Shown: piece after piece, positions 36,497-49,505 of the stretch
Layout: each line of letters starts with the position of its first letter
How positions within the stretch are numbered: the first letter of the stretch is position 1
Source: Leptodontidium sp. MPI-SDFR-AT-0119
Lineage: Eukaryota > Ascomycota > Leotiomycetes > Helotiales > Leptodontidiaceae
DNA length: 64,000 nt
Direction of reading: 5' to 3'
Assembly: GCA_020726505.1 (NCBI GenBank)
Contig: JAHLEZ010000003.1
Location: 2,232,001 to 2,296,000, forward strand
Made by a program: the position numbers and the translations under genes
Notes under the pieces: generated by a model
The model's database searches: none
The model's input: the letters and a program-made list of their open reading frames with translations, nothing else
What the model was told of the DNA's origin: nothing

Positions 36497-38121
36497 ATGG
36501 CTGCGGTCTCCGCGCCGCAAGCCCCTACTTCTCTCACACCCCCAAGCAGTTCACATGGTGGCCAGCAGTCGTGGAACTATGCTGTGCCATCACAATCAGA
36601 AGTCAGTATTAGGAAACTCGGTCACCCATTTACGCGATTTGAGCATATGCTGACCAATAATCTCTCTAGAATTCCCAAAAGTTGGCAGAATACAGCAAGC
36701 CTCCTTCAACTCACACGAACGGTAGTGCCCTGGGCCACCAAACATCCCGTACAGATTTGTCACAACGAAGACCCGATTACAACTCGACGCGTTCCGCAGA
36801 AAGTGGATATCTGGCACCCGCTCGAGTGAATGCCTTGAATAGGAAGGACAGCAGTATCAGCGAGAGTGGGAGCGCACCAGACAGTTTGCTGGACCTCTAC
36901 GGGCCTAACAGGAGCGGAATAAACAGCGTGGACTATAGCGACGGAAAGCAGGCCAGCGCAGGACCATTCGAGGACGATGACCCAGAACGTTCGCGTTGGA
37001 TACACAGAGACAAACTTGCGCGTATCGAAAGCCAGGAACTCCAAGCCGCAGGCATAATTCTTCCGCGGGCTCGGGCACCTAGCAAATCAGGCCGAAGAGA
37101 GCACAGTCGAGACCAGCAGGGGAACGGAGTGAGGAGTGAACAGGCAGAAAAACGGCAACGCGTTGGGTCATTTCCAACAGAGGAGGAAGAGGCCCCAGAG
37201 AGCAATGTGTGGGATTTACGTCTTCCAGAGGAAGCTGCTGCTGAGGATCACGGAGATGTTTACCAGGACATTAGTGGGGGAGTGAAGGGTGTTTCGCGGA
37301 TACCGGTGTTGAAGACTAGCCCTCTTCCTATACCCTTACAGCATCTGGAGCGCGATACCCCGATTCGCAGATCAGGTCTGGTGGAGGAAGATTCAATATC
37401 ATATGCCAAATCTCGTGGAAGAAGCCAGAGCATCAAGGGCCTTGAAGATCCAACTTCAACACCAACTCCCGCCAAACGATTGCTATCAGAAAACTCCCCA
37501 ACCAAGAAGACCCCCTTGAGGAAAGGCTCAGTTCCTGCAAACCGTGCCGCCTCTGCTTCCCAACGGTCGAAAACTAGGTCGGGTTCGAACCAAGTCAATG
37601 CAGCAGGTCAAAGACCACCAACTCGATCCGGCGAGCTTGGCCCAAGTAATAGCACCAGCAAACGCCCCGAAGGAGATCCCCCGTGGTTGGCAACAATGTT
37701 CAAACCCGACCCCCGATTACCACCCGATCAACAGCTCCTTCCAACAGTTGCTAGACGGTTACAACAGGAACAGTGGGAGAAGGAAGGGAAATTTGGCAAC
37801 ACTTATGATACAGACTTCCGACCTCTAAACGACGAGAATCCCCGTTCTCCAGAACCACCAGCAGCTCCTGCGGCAGAAGCAGACAAGAAGCCCGAGCAAT
37901 CTCTAGATCCAGAGTGGCCGCTACGAGGTCCGAAGAGTCCTGCATTGAGTACAGGACGACCAGGTACAGCTGGAACCGGGAGCTATTCAACAATGCCCAA
38001 AATCCACACCGGTACTCCCATGGGCGTAGGGCCCTTACCAAGCCCAAAGCCACCTGTTAGGGTACAAGAGCCACCTGAGGATTCGAAAAAGGGAGGTTGC
38101 GGATGCTGTGCTGTGATGTGA
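36497..38121 (+). CDS. teaR: TeaR-like cell-end polarity protein with CaaX box
   Basis: Two exons, 36,497-36,601 and 36,670-38,121, give 518 residues. The second acceptor (CTCTCTAG) was chosen because it alone keeps phase. The protein begins MAAVSAPQAPTSLTPPSSSH, is mostly disordered and Ser/Pro-rich, and has a conserved-looking block DPPWLATMFKPDPRLPPDQQ followed by a QEQWEKEGKFG helix. It ends GGCGCCAVM. CAVM (515-518) is a farnesylation-type CaaX box, with extra cysteines just before it that could be palmitoylated. This layout is that of Aspergillus nidulans TeaR, the membrane receptor for the microtubule plus-end marker TeaA (S. pombe Mod5/Tea1). The role inferred from family is holding the growth site at the hyphal apex. 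Confidence 0.75.
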
Positions 38122-41100
38122 TTCAGTCAAACTCTCGAGCGAGCAAGCTCTTTCATTTCCTTTGTATGCATTGGCGTAGCGGGCGGCCTAGCGATGTGTA
38201 ATTTGTTCTCCTCGCCTTGAAGGTGGTGCCAGTTTTCTGGATGAGCGGGTTGCTGGGCAAGCACAGCATACACATACATTTTCTCCAAACGGATTGAACT
38301 CTTTCCTTTTTTCCTTCTTTTCGAACCTGTCATGATATCACGACTCTCCTTAGTCCGAATTCTTTCCTTGCTGTGTTAACTGAGTGTGGATTGAGTTGCT
38401 TGATTGGTCGATTGATTCCCCGGTTGCTGCGGATGCTACCAAATTTCCTTTTACCTAACCGAGGGAGCGAGAGAGAGCAAGAGAGACGTGGAGGTGACCA
38501 TCAGAGGGGTATTTGATTCAGAGAGGCGAGATGAGAGATAGGAGCGCGAGAGGAGGGATTGCATGAAGGGATTGGATGAAATTCATTGCTTGCTTTGTTT
38601 GATACCATTTCCAGACTCAGGGGTGTACCTTGTGGAACTCCCTTCAGAGTCGAGCAGCGGAGCGCGGTGTGGCACTCTTCTTTCCACTCCAGAGAGGAGA
38701 GGAGGGAGGGCAACAAGCGGAAGCGAGTCATTGTATAGATAATAGTCCCCTTTTTGATTTTGTTGTTTTTCTCTGGCGCTTTCCAAATCGCGTAGATTTC
38801 GCATTGGAGCCAGACAGCGAGCGAGTGAGTGAAGGGGTGGTACATACTGAGCAGAGAAAAGAGTTGATTTTGCGCGCGTAGACGCATTGCACCGAGGAGA
38901 GAGAGAATGCAAAATTTTGAAAACGAGATCTCCCGTCCTGCCTTCTTCCACTTACTCATCAGTGTCCCCTGCATGATGTTGCTGGTGGTTGGAAGATCTT
39001 TCATTACCTAACCAACCCGTCCGTCTTTGTGGATCTCAACAGCTTCATATACGGTAGACAAATGCGAATCTCCCCGTCCTTCATCCCTCCCCAAGACAAT
39101 CTCCTTCAAGTTCCCACAACAAAAGTAACGTCTCAAACTCCTGAAAGCAATTTTCTGATCTCCATGTAACCTTCCACATTCTCAATCCTCCATCCTAATG
39201 CCGTCCTTTTCCTTTCCTTTCCTTTCCCTTCCTTCCCTTACCTTCCTAGGACTCGCTTAACCCATCACAACGGGATACGAAGTCATAATAACCTAACCTA
39301 TCCCTACCTGCCTTACCAAATCCCTCCACTCTCTCATAAGCACCATGCATACCAACCAAGCCCTATCCCTCCTCTCCCTCTACCACATCCCAAAGAAGGT
39401 CTCTACATACATGATACACACCAACAGACATGCGTATATCCTATATGCAAGCACGCACTTACACACACATACAGCACAACACAACACAACACAACACTAC
39501 CAAAACCCCCGAGTCCTCCGGGCCGTCATCCCATCTTCCCTCACGGTTTACCAGCCAACCAAGCAACCACCCAACCCAACCCAGTCCAACAGATACCGAA
39601 ATGAATGAAGATATTCCTCCAATCCCCTCTCCACCCGACAACCCGACATCCCACCGCTCTTCTGACGTCCTTCCATGCATGTTCTCTGCATATTCTAGCG
39701 CCATATCACTGCCTTCAGAAGCTCATTCCCGTCTCCCTACAGAGATCCACTCGAGGTCCTTTTGCACACCCCCTTCATGACATGACGGGAAGAACCTTCC
39801 ACCATCCTTCTAGAAGGGGAGTCTGATTCGAAGACTCCTTTTCCACCTATAGGCTTGTAGCGACGCTTGTTGCGGGAGATTTCCACGTGGAGTTTAGCAT
39901 GAAATGTGCTGGTTCATGTCAGCTACCTACCTTGCATCTACCATACATGCAGTACAGTACAGCAAGCTGCAGGAAGAGAGACAGAGGGAGACCTCCTTCC
40001 GTTCCTTTTGGGTTTTCGGTTTGGACTGATTGACTGTGTTGGTACTTTTGCCCTCTGTTTTCGTTTCTGATTCTGATTCTGAACTACTCACTTGGCGGTG
40101 CCCGTTGGAGGTAGTTTGTTCCAACCCAATCAGTCAGTCCATTAGCTTCTTACCTTATCTTGGCGGCTTTCTTTTTTTGTTTAAGGTTGAGCTGTAGGTA
40201 GGTCTTCTGTGCATGTGTACCGTGTGTGTGCCACGACGTCTAACTCGTACTGCCGGAAGTAAAGAACCTACCCACCCAGTTAGCTCTCTCGGCTCGCCCT
40301 ATGAGATCCACTTGAACCCGCCGGTCACTACTCAGTTAGTGATGCAGGTCCGAGACACGGGCTGGAGAGGTTCTTACTATGTTATCTGGTGCCCTTTTTT
40401 TTTTTTCAGTGGATGCCCACTTGGTTGTGATGCTGAGTATCTGGATCGGGAGGGATGTCCGTTGGTTGTGGACATTCAGTGGATGATTGTTGTCATGGTG
40501 TGGTGGTTATCAGCGGTGTTTCATGTACACAGAGTCAGTAGGGCCGATGAGCTTGAGGTTGACGATGCATGAGAGTTGCTAGGAGGGGAATTAGATGGGT
40601 TGCCGCTTTACCTGCTGCCTTTTTCTTGCTGGCGAGGTGGAGAGGGCTAATTTGCTTGAATTCTTCTGTTGGCTTTCGGAAGCAATGTGCTGGTGTCATA
40701 TTTTGTGGAAGTGCTATGATAGCGTCTATTTTGATGGATGAGTGAGGCTGGAGAGTTTATTCTGTATGGAGTGAACCTGAAGCACGGCTAAAAAAAGATA
40801 GTAATACGAAGAGAACATGGATGGAAAAAGATAAGTTGCCTCAGATGCCAGCAAGAGAGATACTAGATACTCACTCTAGTATCATCCTACTCTGTAAGAA
40901 CTCGAGAGGTAGAGTACATAGGAAAAAGTAAAGCCCAGCCCAAACAAAACAAAATCAACATAACCGATCGGGCAAGGCTGAGACCGTCTCGCTTGAGGAA
41001 AGGGGGTCCAGCGGCCATCAGCCTCGCGAGGAAGAGAACGATCGTCTTGCTTAGACAGTTCCTCCTAAGTAAGCAAACTGTCCTATCAGAGGTCTGCTGA

Positions 41101-44100
41101 TAGCTATAGGAACTATCCTGTATTAGGATGGGGTGGATATCTTGTGTTGCTCCGCTGGAGGTCTACCTTGAGTCACTTGACGACATTGCCATCAGCCATC
41201 AAATATCCGCAACATACTGATTGATTATGCTTCGACGGTTCATGGCAATGACGAGGAAGAAGGTCTAGACATCTGCATCATGGCATCAATATGCCGCAGT
41301 GTCTCTGGTATCCAAACGTCAGCCCTCCTTCAATTGAAGCCAAAGTTCTAATCTCAACTCCTAATCCTAAGCACTAACGTCGGATTTTATGCACGGCAAG
41401 TATCAAATCTCCGATATCTCAAGACAAGAGAGGAAAGACACTAGGGAATGGGTGGACACGAGAATACGACTGCCTCCTCAACTAGTACTACAAAGTATCA
41501 CTAGATAGAACAAAGACTCCTAAGTAGTTCTAAAGCCAGAAGATAAGTACTTACTTCCAACAACTTGGTTGAGGTTAAAGGCTCTAGCCGTCCGCTCACC
41601 CGCTAGCTACTTCCAGAGCCAAGTCTTCCCGGTTATCCAGTTTTTAACTCGAGATTGACGAATTGAGTGGTGGAAGATCAGGACTAAAACTTCTCTCTGC
41701 AACCATCAGCGAGTCTAGAAGTTCCAGAAACGAAAGTTAGGAAGTCCAAGAAGTGGGGAATTATATCACAGCACAGCAATGACGCTGTCAACCCGGAAAT
41801 CCCTCGTGGGAATCCCGCATGATCAGCGTGTAGCGTAGCCAAACCCAGCGGTCTGGGTTGGGTCGGAGACTCGGTTCTGGAATCTTGGGTCAAGCGAAGA
41901 TCAAGGGTCCAGAACTGATCGTCGGTTGTTGTTGATACCGTAGATTATTGATTGATTGGGGAGAGAGGAAGGTCTGATGAATTTTAAGTGCGGGTTGGAC
42001 CTTTTTTTCTCGGGGAGATGAAAGTTTGCTAGTTCCAGCAGGAGAAGTCGCTGCCTTTCAGCCTCCTCGTCAAACGAGCCTCACGGCGTGAGCCTTCAAT
42101 ACATAGCCGAGGCTGGTCTCATCAGCAACCCTTCCCTCACTTCCTTTCCTTTTCGTCTGAAGTCAGAATTTAGATCAATAATTATCAAAGAAATATAATC
42201 CAACGAGTCAGAAGTACAAAAAGGTCTAGACTATCTTGACTCCCTCCATGGAAGATGCGGAAGAAGGTTCTAGCGTGGTTTTTTACTAATAGTTTGGAAG
42301 AGTTTGTGAGAGCTTGTGGCTTGAGTTAGAGTCAGTTTGTTGACGATGGTAGAGGGGGTTTGCAGGTGGATGACGGGTGACTGCTGCTGTTGCTGCCAGA
42401 TGGGATGGGATGTGTAGGATAGGGATTCGCATTCGTAATGTCGAGCGGCTCGGCATGTAGGCCGAGATGGCTTCCATTTACTTACCTAAGTTTAGTATTC
42501 TGTGACTCCTAGGTGCATAAGGTAAGGTATTTACAATGGTAGTGTGACTCATGTAACAGGAATGCAGTACCACGCATGATAGATACTGTAAAGGAAAGGC
42601 TTGAATATCTGCTGCAGATGACTTGAAGGAAGACTGCAGAAAGGCGTACGCGGCATTTTCGGGTTGAGGACATTGCATTTTCTATAAACCCGAGTGCCGG
42701 CCATGTGACTCTCTCGCTTCCGGTCATGCTTGTGCTTGTGCTTGTTGTTCCTCCCTAAGTTTTCCGAACAATTGTGTGTGCGTGAACGAGTGACCGAGCA
42801 ACTGACTTCTTGACTCTCGTACGGTACCTGAGCTGCAACGGACGGATATCGGAAAGGCGTTCATTCGGGGAACGGGAAGAGATTCAAAAGAAACCCGGGG
42901 TCAGCAGTTCAAAGGCTTAAAATAAACTTTCCGCGCGCGTGAAAGTAAATTTAAAATCCCGTCCAAAACACAACACATAAGCACACAGATCTCGCGTCCG
43001 CTTTAGCGAGGTGGGATCTGATCGGCGACAGCGAGGCCCAACCAAAAGGATTAGAGACCTACTTGGGACTTGAGAGTTAATGTCAGTCCTGACTAACACT
43101 TACTTTGCAAGAGAATGGTTTAGATTTGATATCTGACGGAAAGTAAGTGTAAAAGTAAGTTTCCCGCTGTGCGAGCTCGTCAAGCACTCGGGCGCGGGAG
43201 TTAAAATTTCCTTCTACTCTCCGTACAGTACAGTAGGTATCACGGACCCACGGATCAAAGGCAGTCACTACGCTCCTCTTTCGGATTCGGGGTTCGCAAC
43301 TCTAAATGTCCCTTCGGCCAGTCCTCCAATAAACGGCGATGGAGACAGAGGATGAGGCTTTTTGAAGTCTTGATAAGGTGATTCGTTGCTGGGCTGACTG
43401 TGCGCAGCGCAACAGCTGAGGCGGCGCCATGGTGCGATTCTTGTTGTTGTGCTGCGGACCTCATACGAGGTTAAGTCAAATTGTCAGTTGTCAGTCACAA
43501 GGCATGGCGCTGTAATCCGTACTGTAATTTATGGTGCGATAGTTTCAAGATGTTTATTTGTAGACTGCGGGGGAGTGGAGGCGAGACAATAGAGGGACCA
43601 AGACGTGGCCTTCTTGTCGTATGTTGATAGCTCGTTTCGTTTCGATTTATGGCGGTGTTGATGCAGATGCAGAGTGGTTCAAGATCGAGTTTGCATATCG
43701 CCACCCCCTTTCCTCTCTCTCTCCTTTTTTTATACGATCCACGTACTCTATTTGACGCCGTGATCGCGAAACGGTGAAACATGACAAGTGTAGATCCGAA
43801 CACATATTTCCCCCACAACCAGTAAGAGGACAGGAACGAGATCGCGAGAAGGAGCTCAAGAACTCGAGAGTTTTTGCCTCCTCCACATGGCAGAGGCAGA
43901 TGCAGAGGACTTCAGTTAGTTAGTTTAGCGTACTCGTGGCTGTGAATCGGCGCTTGAGCCCCCCCCTTCGAATAGGCTTCGATGGGTATTCGGCACCGCT
44001 GGACATGTGCACCAGAAGGGTTCGAGCTACCTGTCATTAGGTGAGTCTAGGTAGGTTTAAAGGCTGGTCTACGAGCAAGAGACTACGCGCAAGCCAGACA

Positions 44101-45853
44101 GACAAGACAGACTATACGTAGGGATCGAGCCTTTGCTGGGAAATCGGTCGAGACTGTGGCTTAGGTTTCCACGAACAGTGTTGACAAGTTTGCCTTGGGT
44201 CTTGGGCTCTTCTTATCTTTGATGCTTCAGGCTTGGGTTTCGTCTGGGTAGGGCACCGAGAAGGTACAAGTATTTTGCAGCCTTTGATACCCAAGCTGAG
44301 AGTGAGAATAGAGAGGACAGTAGTTCTTAGCTAGGAACACCCCTCCAAGAAGCCGCCAAGGAGCATCTTGAAGACAAGGAAGAGAGAAATCACTTTGCTG
44401 CAAAGGCTGCAATCCAAGTGGGCAGGGCAAAGCCATACCGTAACAGAATACGATCAAGAGCTGCCAAGAGCCGTGCAAAACCATCAGGCGGTCCCTGACT
44501 CTTCTTGAGGAGGGGCTTCATTGGGCAGGACTGCTCAATCATTGAAGCCTAATTAATGTCTCGAGCTCGGGTTTTCGCTGTTACAGGACCTTCCTTTGCA
44601 GGCATACTGGGCAGTTCGTTCTCCACTGCTGCTGAGAATTTGCTCAGGGCGGCGGGCATGGACTCGTGGCTATTTACTTCCGCACCTGAGGTACCTTTGG
44701 AGTCCTTGCCTTAGGTATGTACGGAGTATGTAGGTATTCGTAAGACTGCCGGGCGAGGTGCAGGACGGCAGCAGGGGGGAAACGGCCAGCACGGAAGCAG
44801 ACCCAGATGCAGGCAGCAAAGAAATCGAAATAAACCCAGGGAATGGGACAGGGCCTGACTACTGCTGGAGCTTACTTAGATTTTGACTAACCTCGTTTTA
44901 CCTTACCTTACCTACTTTTACGAATGAGTTTATTACAGTGCGGCTGGACTAGGGTCGATGAGACTGCGCGGCATGGCCTGAGTAATCCTTACTGTGTATG
45001 CGAAAAGCGAGCCACGGCCATGGCATGCCATACTTCTGACTTCTTCCAGTAGTTCATATAACCTGGCCATCCCTCCGGTTCTTGCACTTCTTCTCCTCTT
45101 AGTTCATATCCATCGAATATCAACAGACAGTGCCCAGAGATCGTAGTCGAATCCTTCCTTGCAAGTGTTTCCCGTCCGAAGTCATCCAAACGACATCATC
45201 CACCCTCGGACGAAACCTCCAGTCACACAAAATCATCACTTGTACTCCTGAGCAGCAATTCGGTCATCTCCAGTCTCCAGTGTCTATTCGCCCTCAGTAC
45301 CCGCCTCATTTGTCCAATAAGCAAAAACTTGAGCAACATCTCGAACGGCCTGTTCCTGGTTACTGTACCGTCTACGCCCCAGAATCAAGGCTCGAATCAT
45401 CACATCCCACCACTGACATCTCGTCGCTTGCCCCTCACTACCTCATCCCACATCACCCGAATCCTGTTACTAGAAAGGATCTTCTCTTGGGCCCTCCCTC
45501 TTCGGACGTTAGCAGCCCAGAGATCGGTTTCCTCAAAGCCCATCGCACTCAGCTCCTTGCGGTGTATCCAGCCCCTGCTCACGACTTTCGTACAGAGTCC
45601 TGCATGCCAGCCTTGGATCTGCAGACCAGGTGCATCAATTGCTGAAACGAAACGCGCAGCCAGCAAGACAACGGGTTTATTTCTAGACAAGCACGTCGAC
45701 GACATCAGACCCCTCATCCAATCTATTCCGGAGATATAATCTCAGGGCCTTCTCTCTAGTTTGAGAATCCTCATCCCTACTTTCCAACAAAGTTAAAGTT
45801 CGAAGGTTCAAATATCCCCACGTCACTACATATCAACACATAACACCGCCATC
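38122..45853. other. 7.7-kb stretch without a supportable gene
   Basis: The longest gap in the window. It contains a pyrimidine tract (about 39,207-39,246), ACAAC repeats (about 39,473-39,496), a T run (about 40,396-40,407) and a compact set of hairpins at 41,046-41,130, listed separately. Open frames are short, overlap on both strands and show no domain. The last 700 bases may be promoter and leader of the CxxC protein at 45,854. No tRNA, 5S or snRNA signature was recognised. Confidence 0.4.
41046..41130. other. Cluster of short inverted repeats (possible structured RNA)
   Basis: The motif order CTTGCTTAG - ACAGTT - CTAAGTAAG - AACTGT has the interleaved A-B-A'-B' pattern of an H-type pseudoknot, with one G-U pair. 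It is followed directly by a perfect 7-bp hairpin (CTATCAG at 41,083 / CTGATAG at 41,097) and a 5-bp hairpin (ATCCT / AGGAT). No known RNA family was matched. Confidence 0.3.
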
Positions 45854-46210
45854 ATGAGCTCCAGATACTACCAACTCCAGAGCGAAGCTACCACTTCCTC
45901 TCACCACCGCCCATCAAACCGCACATCCACTTCATCTGATTCCTCATCATCAACCTCATCCTCAGGATCTTCCTCGTACTCTTCATCCTACAACGACGCT
46001 CGTTACTCAATGGACGCCGCCTCCCAACCACGCGTAGAAGTCATGCGCTGCTCGCGATGCGCAAAGTGCGTCGAGACAGTCATCAGTGCAAGAGCAGGAG
46101 GCGAGTTAAGGAGAGTCAGTACCGATGACGCCCAAGCATCCGGCATGGTACGATTCGGTCACAACCTCTACTACTGCGACCGTTGCGCCAAGATGGTTGG
46201 CTACAAGTGA
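45854..46210 (+). CDS. Small Ser-rich protein with CxxCxxC and CxxC
   Basis: A single exon of 118 residues. The first 60 residues are almost all Ser/Thr with some His/Tyr and are surely disordered. The second half carries CSRCAKC (66-72) and, after a 35-residue spacer, YYCDRCAKMVGYK at the very end (Cys108, Cys111). Two cysteine pairs at this spacing suggest one zinc site of zinc-ribbon type. I know no function for the family; it looks like the small conserved zinc-binding proteins common in filamentous ascomycetes. ATG context (CGCCATCATG) is good and the frame is closed by stops on both sides. The leader upstream has low-complexity frames that I do not accept as coding. Confidence 0.75.
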   Translation: MSSRYYQLQSEATTSSHHRPSNRTSTSSDSSSSTSSSGSSSYSSSYNDARYSMDAASQPRVEVMRCSRCAKCVETVISARAGGELRRVSTDDAQASGMVRFGHNLYYCDRCAKMVGYK

Positions 46211-47750
46211 AGAAGAAGAAGGACGATAGAGAATCCAGGATCACAGTACTGGAAGTTTACCTACCCACAGAAGGAAAGGAAAGGAGGATGATCGAGAAAG
46301 CTTCAGGCTTCTTTCTCAATACCAGATCTCACACACCGTCTCCCACGGACTCAACTCTCAGTCGCACAACCCAATCCAACTTTTGCCATACTAAAATCCC
46401 ATCTCCACAGCATCCACGCGTCCAGAATCGCATGACCGAATTCACCAACCCAACCCCAGGCATGGCAAACCATCACCCACCCCATCACCGACACTTCTCC
46501 GGGAGCACAACAGCAGCTCAGCGAAGCGTAAAGCCAAACGACTCGTCCTGCAGGTCTGCAGCTGTCAAATCGCATTTCGCCTAAAGTATTTCCGGGTTTC
46601 CATGCATGCACCTCATGCAAGCCCACCTCATTCCAACCAGTCAGAAGACGCCACAACTCCACCACCGTACTCGCTATTGGAGGATGTGGGATTTGAGTTC
46701 GAGGGGGGCTGCGATGGAGTGCTTGGCTTCAATGATGTCATGTCATAGGACGTATGGATGTATGCTGCATCCATCCGTCCACGTTGACATCTGGCTTGCG
46801 AGAATGCGAGGGAAGGGCTTGGGATGGATATTGGCTTGGGTTTCAGATGCACGTCTGCATTTGCATTTGCAGATACGGATGGGATATTCCGATGTTTCTA
46901 TTTATTGAACGGACATTTTATTATGTGTGGTGTTTCGCTTGCTGGCTTGCTTTGCAGGAGGCTGTGCTTGCAGCTGCATCTGCATCAGTTTCAGAGGAGG
47001 ACCCCGCAAGGACATTCTCTTTTCGGTCAACCACAACCACAACCACAACAACCACTCAAGAACATGTTTCTATTTCCATCCTCACTCATGTATAACGACC
47101 ATCTCATTTTCAGCTTCATGTCCTTGATTCTTGTTTCTGGTTATGTTTCTGATTTTGTGGCTGTTTCTCTTTCTTTACTTAGCAAGCGTCGCATTTGCAT
47201 TGCATTACATTTAGCGAATTTCATTGATTCCGGACCGGATGGGAAAAAGAACTCTTGGATAGAGTGTAGGAATATGATGCGACATACCTTTGCTTTAGGC
47301 TTTGACGCTATGATATGGTGGCTTGGAGATACCTCGGGGACAGATGGGGATTCAGCTGGGCTGCAACCTGCCTAGATATATTCATGAAATGTTTAATACG
47401 AGATACTAAATTCAAAGATTTATCTTATTTACAACAATTATCTACTACTATTTATATTGCTACGATATGAATAACTTGATTTCGCTCCACGGCATTGCTA
47501 GTAATGCTTTCTTTTCCTTTTCTGTTTCATGTATATCACCAACCTCTCTCTCGCTCGACCCGAGGCTCGGGAAATACTAAAAAGGTGAGGAAGAGAGGCA
47601 GGCAGGCAGGCTTTTGTCCCAAGGAATGGAGAATGTTAGACGGGGAGAATACTTATCAGACAGAGCTTGATTAAAATCGAACTCGGCTTTCCATCTGTCC
47701 AGATCGTTTTGTTTTTGTTATAAAATTAGAGAAGCCTTCTCAGTCGTATA

Positions 47751-47772
47751 CTCTCTCTCTCTCTCTCTCTCT
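47751..47772. repeat. (CT)n microsatellite
   Basis: Eleven uninterrupted CT units. Confidence 0.9.
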
Positions 47773-48738
47773 ATCCTTCACTTATTCCTCTACTTCTTCC
47801 TCCCCACTCTCTTGTTATTATTTATTCTTAATGTCTTGAATCCCTTTCTCGCCCTCAAGTATGTCCTGTAAATCATGAACTCCAGCAACGACACCGAAAG
47901 CGTCGTAATACACTACAATCATTCAAGCTGGCGATTATCGTACAATGCCTCCTCATCCCATCCTTATACGCCCTCTTAGCTCTGCAGCTCGCGAGCCGAT
48001 CAAGGCAGTCGTCTTGTGAGACGGGCCCCCATCGTTCCTCATTTTATCATCGACCACCAACGGCGAGGAGCTGGCGGGACAACAGGACACCACCAGAGCG
48101 TTCGAAATGAATTCCTCCAAGACATTTATGAAAATCTTCAAGTACTTGAAGTACCCGGTGACGATCTCGGGCGGCTCATCGTCGCCCTTGCAATCCTACG
48201 CGCTATTGACAGGTCTGTCTTGGAGAAGCCACCACGGTGCCTAGCCAAACAGTTGCGCGGGCCTGATATATGACCACTCCAGGTCCACCACTCCGACGAC
48301 GGTAGGGTAATCTTTGCTTCGAACAATCAGATTCGCCAAGCCGATATCATCACAGATCAACTTAAACTTGCCACAGTCATACTTCGCATTAATAAAGTCA
48401 GGTATCAGGGATTTTAAGACCTTAAACGCAACCTATTTGTTCTTGCTGTCATATTAACCAACAGTCGATTTCGGTTGGTGGACGAGCTGCTCCTAATCCT
48501 GCCCGATGCTATATTGAAAAAACTCGGTGGCCGTTGCAAACCCTGACCTCGGTCCCCTAGAGCCTGGTTAATGCACTGAATAAGGGTGTTAGAGGAGAGA
48601 AGGGGAGAGGAAAGCAAAAAGCCGTACCGAAGGTATCAACTCCTCCATTCTGCAGGATGCTGTGTGCCTTGAATGTTAACGGACGTATCGGCGTAGGGTT
48701 CTGACCACCAGCCCCGGGCGAAGGCAGGCTCCCAATCT

Positions 48739-49015
48739 GGTCAAAATCCAGCTGGAAGAGCTAGAGCAGATAATTCGCCATCTGCTTGTGGATAAGCCTA
48801 ATATCGCAACCGCTAATGTCTTCCCTCATAAGTCTGGTGGGGCGCTCGGCCTTAGGATCTTTAAGAAGGTCACTGAGGCTGATACCGACAATGAAGTCCA
48901 TCATGATGAATGCCCCAAGGCCGAGGAGGTTACTAGCAGCGAGACCCCATGCTTGGACTCTCGGGACGGGAGTAGTAGTCTTTTCGTGGATGAGATTGGG
49001 CAGTCACCTCCATAG
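48739..49015 (+). pseudogene. Possible gene fragment, unrecognised
   Basis: A 92-codon open frame without a plausible start reads VKIQLEELEQIIRHLLVDKP and continues as an acidic hydrophilic segment ending DEIGQSPP before TAG. Codon choice and amino-acid pattern look like a real C-terminus. No upstream exon joins to it, and the sequence to its left has stops in all frames. A relic of a gene or transposon is the simplest reading. Confidence 0.25.
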
Positions 49016-49505
49016 CAACCTTCTCGTCGGTAAGTTTTGTAATGAATTAATTAGATCTCCTCCTTAGACATGCTCGTGCGGGAGATACAAGTGCTTCTTC
49101 CGCGATAGTTGGTCTTGCTTATCATAAATAAAAAAAGAAGACCCAATATCATCACGGTTCTAAGTCCGCATGCCTGCCTTTCGTGTTTCACTACCGTAAT
49201 CTGGAAGCTCTCAGCAGCTTTTGGGGGAATTATTTTGCCAAGTCGCTTAAATTCTAACCCAAACGAATCAAAACAAACAGAAGTGGCCATGGAGGGCAGC
49301 TTCTCCCCAAATCCGAACCAAGATGGAAAGACACGACTAGAAACTTGTATGCAAATTGAATTTTTAATTTCAGGTACAAATATAACACGGCTTTGAATCG
49401 CCTGTACAACGTGATAAGATCTCCGAGGCAAGGAATACAGGACGCCCTCGTTGTAAGGCAGTAGAATGTATGTACAAAGAGACCATAAACAACGACAATT
49501 ACTTA

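Larger units (their letters stand above)
46211..49505. other. Intergenic stretch with possible gene remnants
   Basis: About 46,211-47,400 is probably 3' UTR and flank. A (CT)n run is at 47,751-47,772. From about 47,945 to 49,015 the sequence becomes more GC-balanced and protein-like but has stop codons: one frame from an ATG at 47,945 is broken by TGA after 24 codons, and another frame is open at about 48,739-49,015. These may be remnants of a decayed gene or mobile element. Confidence 0.35.

Noticed and set aside
44000..44040. GGGTTCGAGCTACC resembling a tRNA T-arm
   Set aside because: No acceptor stem, D-arm or anticodon arm could be built around it.
45130..45739. Two overlapping plus-strand frames upstream of the CxxC protein
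   Set aside because: Low-complexity, mutually overlapping, no domain; probably promoter and leader of the gene at 45,854.
46183..47375. Several plus-strand frames after the CxxC protein
   Set aside because: Overlapping frames in different phases with biased composition; best seen as 3' UTR and spacer.
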